Below are positions 9,382-16,062 of a stretch of 64,000 bases of DNA, piece after piece. How positions within the stretch are numbered: the stretch's first letter is position 1; every line of letters starts with the position of its first letter. The position numbers and the translations under genes are program-made. The stretch lies in assembly GCF_011927955.1 (NCBI RefSeq), contig NZ_JAATJN010000001.1, positions 620,001 to 684,000 on the forward strand, read 5' to 3'. The stretch is from Brevibacterium marinum (lineage in GTDB: Bacteria > Actinomycetota > Actinomycetes > Actinomycetales > Brevibacteriaceae). Under the pieces are notes generated by a model, which was given only the letters and a program-made list of their open reading frames with translations, was not told the origin of the DNA and searched no databases.

Positions 9382-10914
9382 ATGGAATCGACCACCACCG
9401 ACAAGCCCACCCAGGAACGACTCCCAGCAGTCATCCGGTTCCTCAACGTCATCGAGGACGTCGGCAACAGACTGCCGCATCCGTTCTGGCTGTTCTGGAT
9501 CCTGGCGGGAATCCTCGCCGTCCTCAGCCTCGTCCTCTCCGCTATGGGAGTCGGGGTGAACGATCCCGGCAGCGGCGAATGGACACCGGTGAACAACCTG
9601 CTCAGCGGCGAGGGAATCGCGATGGCCGTGAGCACCTCGCTCGACGCCTACCAGTCCTTCCCGCCGCTGATCACGATCATGGTCGTCATCATGGGCGTGG
9701 CCCTCGCCGAGCGCACAGGGATGCTGTCGACGGCGATGAAGGTCTCGATTGCCAGGGTCCCCGCGTCCCTCATCGTCTTCACCGTCGCCTTCATGGGCAC
9801 GGTCTCCCACGTCGCCTCGGCCGCGGCCTACGTCATCCTCGTCCCACTCGGCGGCATGGTGTTCAAGGCGGTCGGTCGCTCCCCCGTCCTCGGCGTCATC
9901 GTCGCGTACACGTCCATCGCCTCGGGCTACGACGCCAGCCCCATCCCGACGCCGAATGACGCGATCTTCGCGGGCATCAGCTCGGCGGCGGCGAACATCA
10001 TCGACCCCGACTACATCGTCACCCCGATCGGCAACTGGTACTTCAACATCGCAAGCTCCATCCTCCTGGCCATCGTCATCACCATCGTCACGGAACTCGT
10101 GCTCACGAAGCGACAGAACCTCGAAGCCGACGAGGATGCCGAACACGAAGACATGGTCATCACCGACAAGGAACGCTCGGCCCTGAAGTTCGCGATGTTC
10201 GCCGTCATCGGGATGCTCATCGTCATCGTCGTTCTCGTCGTACCGGACAATGCACCGCTGCGCGGGGACGGTCCGATCGGTGAGTCGCCGTTCCTGACCG
10301 GAATCGCGTTCATCATAGCCCTACTCTTCGGCGTCGGCGGGATCGTCTATGGCTTCCGCGAGGGCACCATCGAAACGTTCGCCGACGTGCCGAAGCTCAT
10401 GAGCCAGGGGCTGGCGAGCATGGCGCCCGTCCTCGTCCTGTTCTTCGCGATCGCCCAGTTCCTCGAATACTTCGAGTGGACGAACATCGGCATGCTGGTC
10501 TCGGTCTCGACCTCGGAGCTGTTCACAGGGCTCGGACTGCCCACCTGGGTGGTCTTCATCCTCGTACTGCTCGTCCTCTCCGTCGTCAACGTCCTCATCA
10601 CGTCCGGGTCGGCCATGTGGGCGATCATGGCACCGGTCATCGTGCCGATGCTCATGCTCCTCGACGTTCCGCCCGAAACCTCGCAGGCGATCTTCCGCAT
10701 CGCCGACTCGGGTTCGACCTCGATCACCCCGATGAGCCCCTACTTCATCCTCGCGCTCGGATTCATGCAGCGCTACCAGAAGTCCGCCGGCATAGGCACA
10801 CTGGCCTCCCACACGCTGCCGCTGGCGGTGTGCATGACGATCATGTGGAGCCTGCTGTTCTTCCTCTGGTGGGGCCTGGGCATCCCGCTCGGCCCGGATG
10901 CGCCGGTGCGGTGA
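9382..10914 (+). CDS. AbgT-family transporter
   Basis: A 510-residue inner-membrane transporter resembling AbgT (p-aminobenzoyl-glutamate importer) and MtrF. The family N-terminal block VGNRLPHPFWLFW is present, as is the GTGEW-like loop, here PGSGEWTPVNNLLSGEG. About 11-13 hydrophobic segments can be seen, including the re-entrant-like SGYDASPIPTPNDAIFAG, and the late ITSGSAMWAIMAPV and SGSTSITPMSPYF blocks are characteristic. AGGAG stands 6 bases ahead of the ATG. The 197-bp leader before it is pyrimidine-rich with repeated CCACCTCT but holds no recognisable riboswitch. It probably imports an aromatic or amidated amino-acid conjugate for the creatininase-family enzyme. Confidence 0.85.
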   Translation: MESTTTDKPTQERLPAVIRFLNVIEDVGNRLPHPFWLFWILAGILAVLSLVLSAMGVGVNDPGSGEWTPVNNLLSGEGIAMAVSTSLDAYQSFPPLITIMVVIMGVALAERTGMLSTAMKVSIARVPASLIVFTVAFMGTVSHVASAAAYVILVPLGGMVFKAVGRSPVLGVIVAYTSIASGYDASPIPTPNDAIFAGISSAAANIIDPDYIVTPIGNWYFNIASSILLAIVITIVTELVLTKRQNLEADEDAEHEDMVITDKERSALKFAMFAVIGMLIVIVVLVVPDNAPLRGDGPIGESPFLTGIAFIIALLFGVGGIVYGFREGTIETFADVPKLMSQGLASMAPVLVLFFAIAQFLEYFEWTNIGMLVSVSTSELFTGLGLPTWVVFILVLLVLSVVNVLITSGSAMWAIMAPVIVPMLMLLDVPPETSQAIFRIADSGSTSITPMSPYFILALGFMQRYQKSAGIGTLASHTLPLAVCMTIMWSLLFFLWWGLGIPLGPDAPVR

Positions 10915-10930
10915 CCGGGCGCTGGACGGA

Positions 10931-11161
10931 TCATGTGGTTCTGCGACGCCTCCAGAACCGAAAGCCTGCTGCAATCGCCCAAGCCAGCAGAACCAGCACC
11001 CCCGGCCCGACAATCGTGCAGCCGACCGGCACCATGATGCCGGCACCGATGTTGGCATCGGCGGGCTCTCCCGTGAACGTGTTGAAGAACCAACCACCTC
11101 CGGCGAGCAGCCCGCCCAGAATCACGAGCACCGTCCCGCCGATGAACAAGAGCTTTGTCAT
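10931..11161 (-). CDS. Small two-helix membrane protein
   Basis: A 76-residue protein of unknown function. Two hydrophobic segments (about 3-25 and 39-66) are separated by a short polar loop with GEPADANIG, and the end is RFWRRRRTT, so the C-terminus should face the cytoplasm. The start at MTKLLFIGG is preferred over longer readings because the upstream extension is Arg-rich, GC-driven and without membrane character. The gene converges on the AbgT-type gene with only 16 bp between them. No family was recognised. Confidence 0.55.
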   Translation of the reverse strand: MTKLLFIGGTVLVILGGLLAGGGWFFNTFTGEPADANIGAGIMVPVGCTIVGPGVLVLLAWAIAAGFRFWRRRRTT

Positions 11162-11298
11162 CGCGGGCCCCTGTCTGCCAGCGCGTCTATTCGCCCTGCA
11201 CCTATCGCATTCTTCCGCCCCGGCGGCCAGATGGGATTCGGGCGCCCGGCCGTGCGCCCACTCGATCCGACGGTTTCGTTGTGCCGCGGCACGAATCA

Positions 11299-11344
11299 GG
11301 CCCCCTGTCTTCCAGCGCCTCAAGGCACTGGAAGACAGGGGGCC
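11299..11344. terminator. Strong intrinsic hairpin
   Basis: GGCCCCCTGTCTTCCAG (11299-11315) and CTGGAAGACAGGGGGCC (11328-11344) are perfect 17-bp inverted arms. A further GCC/GGC inner stem closes a TCAA loop. It lies directly downstream of the minus-strand secreted-protein gene ending at 11384 and upstream of the 76-residue gene. There is no clear U-run, as is common in actinobacterial terminators. Confidence 0.75.
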
Positions 11345-11383
11345 TGTCGATGGGCAACGTGCTCGACCGCTGCGTCAGGCGAG

Positions 11384-12163
11384 TCAGGGCTCGACGATCG
11401 CCTGGTCGGTGTTCGTGTACTCGATCGAATCGGCGATGGTGCCGACCAGACCCATCGTCACTCGGAGCAGCCCCGGCTCGACGTCGTCCAGAGGCGGCGG
11501 CGTGTCAGTGCCCAAGGTCAGCGAATCACCGTTCTTGGTCGTGGCCGTGATCGAGCCGAGGTACACATCGACGTCTCCCTTGAGCGTCATGGTGTCCGCC
11601 TTGGTCACCAGTCCGCCCTCTCCAGCCTGCTCGCGAGGGCTGACAGTGAGCGAGAACCCCTCGATCTTGATCTCCTCCGCAGAGATCTTCAAGGTGCGGG
11701 TAGTTCCCCCATCAGCCGTGGGAACATCGACGATCGCGATTCCGCTGAGCCCCTTGAACGACAATGACTCGGATCCCATCGATGCCGGAGTGTCGGTGAA
11801 GACCGGCGCGTCCTCATCCTTCTGTGCCTCGACCGGGGGTTCCTCGGTCGGCTCATCGCTCGGTTCCTCGGTCGGTGACTCAGTCGGCTCATCCGTCGGC
11901 GACTCGCTCGGCGTGGGGGATTCACTCGGAGCTGGGGACTCGGTCGGTCCCGGAGCAGCTGGGTCCGTCGGGCCTTGGGTCGGATCGTCCGGCGAACTCG
12001 GTTCGGATGGCTTCGAACCCGGCGAATCCGAACCGCACCCGGTCTCAGGGGTGCACAGCGGGGCCGACTGGGCCACTGCGGACGCTGTCGCGCCCAACGT
12101 CGAGGTGACAGCGAGGGCGAGAACCGCAAAGAGCGACGCCGTGCGGCGACTCGGTGTCCTCAT
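11384..12163 (-). CDS. Exported protein with a Pro/Ser/Thr/Glu-rich stalk
   Basis: A 259-residue protein. The Sec signal peptide covers about 1-32 (RTPSRR, hydrophobic core, SAVAQSA). Two Cys follow (LCTPETGCG), then a low-complexity stalk to about residue 110 made of PSEPSS, PTESPAPSESP and EPTEEPSDEPTEEP units. The C-terminal 140 residues form a beta-rich domain (LSFKGLSGIAIVDV, TLKISAEEIKIEGFSLTV, MTLKGDVDVYLGSITAT) that resembles the repeating strand pattern of the DUF6230-type protein two genes upstream. ATGA overlap with the DUF6114-type gene indicates co-translation. There is no LPXTG-like sorting motif and no C-terminal membrane helix. Function is unknown. Confidence 0.72.
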   Translation of the reverse strand: MRTPSRRTASLFAVLALAVTSTLGATASAVAQSAPLCTPETGCGSDSPGSKPSEPSSPDDPTQGPTDPAAPGPTESPAPSESPTPSESPTDEPTESPTEEPSDEPTEEPPVEAQKDEDAPVFTDTPASMGSESLSFKGLSGIAIVDVPTADGGTTRTLKISAEEIKIEGFSLTVSPREQAGEGGLVTKADTMTLKGDVDVYLGSITATTKNGDSLTLGTDTPPPLDDVEPGLLRVTMGLVGTIADSIEYTNTDQAIVEP

Positions 12164-12843
12164 AAGTTCCTCTCTTCGCCCGCAGTTTCGCCGGCTTCCC
12201 TCCGTTCGGCACCCGACGCCTCTGCCTCAGCCTTCTTGGCGCGAGACTTCTTCGACCGGGACTTATTCACTTTGGGCTTCGGCTCGCGCGGCCCCATCCA
12301 AGCGACCACGAGCACTGACCCGATACTGGCCAGCAGCATGCCGATGATGAACCCGCCGAGGTTCACCCCGATCAGCGAGTAGACCGCGAGAGCGAGCGCG
12401 ATCAGTCCATAGAACATGTGGTGCGTGGGCCTGAGAGTCGCGAAGACACCCAGCAGCACCAGTGCGATCGGAATGATCGTGGCCTGCAGCCCCTCGATGC
12501 CGAACTGAATCTTCATGTTCCCCAGGTCGAGCTGACCGGAGAAGAAGAGCTCGATTCCACCGAGCACGACGAGCACACCGCCGATGAAGGGCCGTTGCCG
12601 ATACCAATGCCCGAATCCGGCAGACTGCTGAGAACCGTCCCGACCCGACCCCTCAGTCTCCTGTTCGGAGTGGTCCGTGACGGGTGTTTCTCGCTCAGCC
12701 GTCTCCCGCTCAGCGGCACGGCGACTTCGGCGAGACAATGCCAATAGGCTGGTCCGCTGTTCGTCAGCCTGCTGCTCGTCGATCTGCTGGTCGACAGGCT
12801 GCTGCTCGACGGTCGGCTGCTCGCTCGTTGATGCTTCCTTCAT
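12160..12843 (-). CDS. DUF6114-type membrane protein
   Basis: A 227-residue protein. The first 90 residues are polar and Gln/Glu/Arg-rich (EQQPVDQQIDEQQADEQ). Then comes the family signature WYRQRPFIGGVLVVLGGIELFFSG and four hydrophobic segments ending in LGGFIIGMLLASIGSVLVVAW, followed by a Lys/Arg/Glu-rich tail. This matches the DUF6114 integral membrane family found beside DUF6230 proteins in Streptomyces and relatives. The ATG at 12843 is chosen because it overlaps the upstream stop as ATGA. The family has no established function; an anchoring or export role for its two exported neighbours is inference. Confidence 0.78.
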   Translation of the reverse strand: MKEASTSEQPTVEQQPVDQQIDEQQADEQRTSLLALSRRSRRAAERETAERETPVTDHSEQETEGSGRDGSQQSAGFGHWYRQRPFIGGVLVVLGGIELFFSGQLDLGNMKIQFGIEGLQATIIPIALVLLGVFATLRPTHHMFYGLIALALAVYSLIGVNLGGFIIGMLLASIGSVLVVAWMGPREPKPKVNKSRSKKSRAKKAEAEASGAERREAGETAGEERNL

Positions 12844-13457
12844 CAGAAGCACGTCTCAGATCCGTCGGTCATCTCCAATGACATGTCCTTGAGCGTGAAT
12901 ACCGAAGCCTGGGTGCTCCAGGCTCTCTGCTCCAGCTTATCGATCGAAATCGTGTCGGAATCCTGGGCGAAGTCACCCTTGGTGCCCTTGGCCTCGGTGT
13001 TGACCTCGGAAGCGTCGACGCCGATCCGGATATTCTTGAACTTGGCATCGCCCATGAGCTCCGTCATACCGATCTGCAGACCGGTGGCGGATGCCGGCTC
13101 CTCGCCGCCGCCTGCCTTGATGAGCAGGCCGACCTTGCCGAGCGGAGTCTCCGTGGTCACCGACTGACAGAGATCCGCAAGCGTGGCTTTCTCGATATTG
13201 GCGATCACGACCTGGTGATCTTTGCCCTCGGTGCCCTTCGCGATTCCGCTGTACTGGGAGAATCCTTCTCCCTCGAGCTGTGAGGAACTGATTTGGAACT
13301 GACTTCCCGACACCGAGAATGAGACCGGAACGGCACCCTGCGCAACCCCGCCCATCAGTGCTGCCGAGACGATGCCCGCAGGGATTCCTACTAGTGCGAT
13401 GCGTCCGGCGTGCGAAGAGCCGATCTTGCGGATATTGCGAAACTTCGGGAACTTCAT
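12843..13457 (-). CDS. DUF6230-type exported protein
   Basis: A 204-residue protein. A basic N-terminus (KFPKFRNIRKIGSSHAGR) is followed by a hydrophobic signal segment ending near GVAQGAVPVSF. The mature part begins FSVSGSQFQISSSQLEGEGF, the diagnostic opening of DUF6230 proteins (sometimes labelled cholesterol esterase without evidence), and continues as beta-strands with a Cys in LADLCQ and a C-terminal ETCF. The start is set by AGGAGG 5 bases before the ATG at 13457. It heads a three-gene overlapping operon with a strong promoter at 13533-13560. No enzymatic motif is visible. Confidence 0.78.
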   Translation of the reverse strand: MKFPKFRNIRKIGSSHAGRIALVGIPAGIVSAALMGGVAQGAVPVSFSVSGSQFQISSSQLEGEGFSQYSGIAKGTEGKDHQVVIANIEKATLADLCQSVTTETPLGKVGLLIKAGGGEEPASATGLQIGMTELMGDAKFKNIRIGVDASEVNTEAKGTKGDFAQDSDTISIDKLEQRAWSTQASVFTLKDMSLEMTDGSETCF

Positions 13458-13508
13458 TGGTCCTCCTGGCGACATCGAGCGCTGGGTCCGAGCCGTGGTT
13501 GTGACGTA

Positions 13509-13560
13509 TGTTACTGACAGGTGTTACTGACGAGTATATCGATCATCAGGCGTGGGTCAA
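13509..13560 (-). promoter_or_regulatory. Promoter and repeats of the DUF6230/DUF6114 operon
   Basis: On the minus strand TTGACC (13560-13555), a 16-bp spacer and TATACT (13538-13533) make a strong promoter. Immediately downstream, on the plus strand, TGTTACTGAC occurs twice (13509-13518 and 13522-13531, period 13). The copy next to the -10 can be read as the inverted repeat TACT-GACG-AGTA. The position suits repression by a TetR-type regulator. Confidence 0.6.
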
Positions 13561-13628
13561 GAGATTGGAAAATTCTGTGCGTGCAACACTGCGCGGCGGT
13601 GGTCTGGCCTCTCGGATGATCACCGAGG

Positions 13629-14369
13629 TCAGAGCTCACGCAGATAGTCGACGAAGCTGTGTGCGAGCGCTCGGTTGATCCGGATCAACTCGGCATCCGC
13701 CTCGGCGACCTCAGCCGTGATCGACTCGCCGGTCTTGCCCTCGGGCAGTTGGAGCGGGTCCGAGCTCAGCCATCGTTCGACCTGCGCGGCATCGGATTCG
13801 GGATGGAACTGTGTGCCCCACGCGAATTCGCCGACTCGGTAGCCCTGGACCGGCGCGTCGGATCCCGTCAGGAGGAGCTCGGCCCCCTCGGGCAGCTCCA
13901 TCTCCTCCTGATGGAAGAGCACCGCCGGGATCGTCTCCCGTTCTTCGCCTGCGATGGCTGCGAACACGGGGTCCCTCTCCCCCGCCGAGGTGGTGTGCAG
14001 ATCGTAGATGCCGACCTGTGGGCGCTCCCGCCGGAAGAGCTCCGCCGAGGTGGCAGCGGCCAACAGCTCCCCACCGAGGCAGATGTTGAAGCTGGGAAAT
14101 TCCCCTGCCGCCGATCGCTTGAGCAGGTCTCTGACCTGGGGCAGCCACGGGTTGTCATCATCTTCGAGGGGCCCGGCGGATCCTCCGAGGACGAGGAGCG
14201 CGTCATAGCCGTGGTGAGCAGAAGTGCCGTCGAGTGCGCCGGGAATCGCTTCGCCACGGTAGGGACGGAGGACGTCCACGGTCGCCCCCGCTTCGGTCAG
14301 CCACGCCCCGAACCGCTCGGGACCGGCACCGGCCTCATGCTCGATGGCCAGGATTCTCATTTCGCTCAT
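13629..14369 (-). CDS. Class I glutamine amidotransferase-like protein
   Basis: A 246-residue GATase1 protein of the GMP-synthase-like group. The nucleophile elbow reads FNICLGGELLA (Cys near residue 100), in place of the usual CxGxQ with Gln replaced by Glu. The catalytic His-x-Glu lies in WGTQFHPESD. The oxyanion block LLVLGGSAGPLEDD is clear. No synthetase domain is attached. Such stand-alone proteins are often gamma-glutamyl hydrolases or unassigned glutaminases. The start at 14369 or the ATG three codons later are both possible; no strong ribosome-binding site decides. Confidence 0.8.
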   Translation of the reverse strand: MSEMRILAIEHEAGAGPERFGAWLTEAGATVDVLRPYRGEAIPGALDGTSAHHGYDALLVLGGSAGPLEDDDNPWLPQVRDLLKRSAAGEFPSFNICLGGELLAAATSAELFRRERPQVGIYDLHTTSAGERDPVFAAIAGEERETIPAVLFHQEEMELPEGAELLLTGSDAPVQGYRVGEFAWGTQFHPESDAAQVERWLSSDPLQLPEGKTGESITAEVAEADAELIRINRALAHSFVDYLREL

Positions 14370-14434
14370 GCCGCCATTGTCACCGATCCGGATCGCTGCC
14401 GTCGACATAGTCTTGATGCTGATACGCGGTCGAT

Positions 14435-14836
14435 ATGTTCACCTTCCGTCGTCAGCAGCTGCAGACCGAACAGGCGGTCGCTGCAGCCTCACTGGCCGAA
14501 ATCGAGTTTCGATTGGCCCTCATCGAAAGGATGACCATGAAGTTCCCGGACTGTGTCATCAAGAAGCTGCCGGCAGAGACAATCATCGGCACGACTGTTC
14601 TGCTCGGCGATCCCCCGTTCGACACCTCGGAGATCGGTCTTCTGTTCGGCAAGGTCGCTCGACGGATCAGGGACGCCGGTGGCGATGTCCATGTCGGCGT
14701 CGGACTGTACTCCGACTCCGCGGGCGGCACCGAGCTGCCCTCATGTTCAGCGGCCACTCTCATCCACAAGGGACCGATGAGCAGAATCGGTGCGAGCTGG
14801 CAGCATTTGAGCGAGTGGTGCCTCAATCAGGGATAG
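14435..14836 (+). pseudogene. Remnant of a MerR-type regulator with effector-binding domain
   Basis: About 133 codons resemble the second half of a MerR-family regulator. RRQQLQTEQAVAAASLAEIE followed by FRLALIERM is the coiled-coil dimerisation helix. VIKKLPAETIIG starts a GyrI-like effector domain, which continues through LLFGKVARRIRDAGG to ATLIHKGPMSRIGASW. The N-terminal helix-turn-helix is missing: a TGA stop stands in frame at 14420-14422. The C-terminal end of the effector domain is cut by TAG after CLNQG. No ribosome-binding site precedes the ATG. I read this as a gene decayed at both ends. It could also be a free-standing effector-domain protein. Confidence 0.6.
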
Positions 14837-14978
14837 TCGCACGGTGGACATCCGAACACCGCCAGGTTGCCGCACGAACCGGGGCCCGTGCTCAACGATG
14901 ACGTCGTTGGGTACCGGCCCCGGCACCGCCTCGGCGACGGTGGCCTGGTTGTATTCAGAACTGCGATCTGTGCGGTGG

Positions 14979-15428
14979 TCAGTCAGCGATCGACCGAGCC
15001 GTCGTCTCGGTCACGGCTTTGTCGGCGACGATAGCCTTGCGCAGCGACAGGAAGAACAGGACGAGGCTCACGGAGAGTGCGATGTGTCCGAGCCCGGCGA
15101 TGCCGGCGATCATGGCATTGGACTCCTGCCCGAGGACGGTCAGCGATCCGTGCCAGACCATCATGCCGACGGTGAGGATGATGCCGACGTTGTAGATCCA
15201 GAAGAACCAGGAGAACAGCTTCGAACCGGAGAGCCCGAAGACCTTGTCGAGGACGAGGACGATGAGCAGGACGATGAAGCCGAGCGTCAGCAGGTGGGTG
15301 TGGACGACGCTGAGCTGGGTGAAATCACCTTCCGGGAAGTCGTTGGCCTTGGTGAACTCACGGTAGAACAGACCCGCGAGGACGCCGATGATCATGTAAG
15401 AGAATGCCGCGTTGAATATTTTCTTCAT
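14979..15428 (-). CDS. DUF2871-family membrane protein
   Basis: A 149-residue protein with four hydrophobic helices and conserved polar residues in the family pattern: LAGLFYREFTK, LSVVHTHLLTLGF, WFFWIYNVGIILTV and MMVWHG. The His and Tyr residues inside membrane segments resemble haem-copper or haem-binding membrane proteins, but no cofactor role is established. It fits DUF2871, known from Firmicutes and Actinobacteria. A perfect 9-bp inverted repeat lies 13 bases before the ATG. Confidence 0.8.
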   Translation of the reverse strand: MKKIFNAAFSYMIIGVLAGLFYREFTKANDFPEGDFTQLSVVHTHLLTLGFIVLLIVLVLDKVFGLSGSKLFSWFFWIYNVGIILTVGMMVWHGSLTVLGQESNAMIAGIAGLGHIALSVSLVLFFLSLRKAIVADKAVTETTARSIAD

Positions 15429-15440
15429 GCTTATACTTCA

Positions 15441-15465
15441 TCAGGATTCAGCGTCCGAATCCTGA
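15441..15465. promoter_or_regulatory. Inverted repeat in front of the DUF2871 gene
   Basis: TCAGGATTC (15441-15449) and GAATCCTGA (15457-15465) are exact 9-bp arms around a 7-base centre. The repeat sits between divergent membrane-protein genes, close to the minus-strand start codon, so it may be an operator or a 5'-leader hairpin. Confidence 0.45.
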
Positions 15466-15574
15466 CCCACAGGATTGAACTCTGTTCCCAACTTTTGATT
15501 GATGTTCGTCCTCACATGGTCGAATACCCCCGATTTCTCGGGTTCTAGGCACGCTCGGAAGTTAACCTGACGTC

Positions 15575-16060
15575 ATGGCCTTCGAGAATCTGTTCGCAAA
15601 GATCGACCGCATCGCAGGTGGCAGCAAAGCAGGACTCATCGTCCCGGCCGAAGGGCTCGCCCATGCGAAGACGAAGCGCGCGTTCGCGTGGATCACCTGG
15701 CTGCTCATCGTCGAACTCGTGCTCGGCTTCGGTGCCGTGGTCTATGCCATCATCATCGCCCAGGCGGGCGAGCCCGTGCCGTTCGCTGTGTGGATGCGCA
15801 CCGTCGTCGTCCTCGGCATGACAGCCACCCTGTTCTACTTCTTCTGGCGCTCGACGAAGGGCTACTACTGGGGCTATCAGCGGCTGCGCCTGTTCGCCCA
15901 GATCTTCCCGGTGATCACCCTCGTCATGGCCGCGATCCCCGGCCTCTACCCCGTCTGGATGATCACCGAACAGATCGCCTTCAGCCTCATCATGATCGGA
16001 ATCGGCGATTTCCTCACCAGCGATCACATGCGCGAGGTGTTCCGGAAGCCCGAGAGCTGA
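15575..16060 (+). CDS. Small membrane protein, function unknown
   Basis: A 161-residue protein with a polar, amphipathic N-terminus (about 1-35, containing LFAKIDRIAGG) and four hydrophobic segments (about 36-60, 70-92, 100-122 and 126-145), ending in a short charged tail HMREVFRKPES. Its aromatic-rich loop FFWRSTKGYYWGYQRLRLFAQ is distinctive, but I do not recognise a family. It is divergent from the DUF2871 gene and ends 2 bp before the convergent amidohydrolase gene. Confidence 0.65.
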   Translation: MAFENLFAKIDRIAGGSKAGLIVPAEGLAHAKTKRAFAWITWLLIVELVLGFGAVVYAIIIAQAGEPVPFAVWMRTVVVLGMTATLFYFFWRSTKGYYWGYQRLRLFAQIFPVITLVMAAIPGLYPVWMITEQIAFSLIMIGIGDFLTSDHMREVFRKPES

Positions 16061-16062
16061 GG

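Noticed and set aside
10476-12347. A 623-codon plus-strand frame through the AbgT-type end and the DUF6230/DUF6114 locus
   Set aside because: It runs across a perfect terminator hairpin and three opposite-strand genes with coupled starts; the Ser/Gly/Val runs mirror the repeat stalk.
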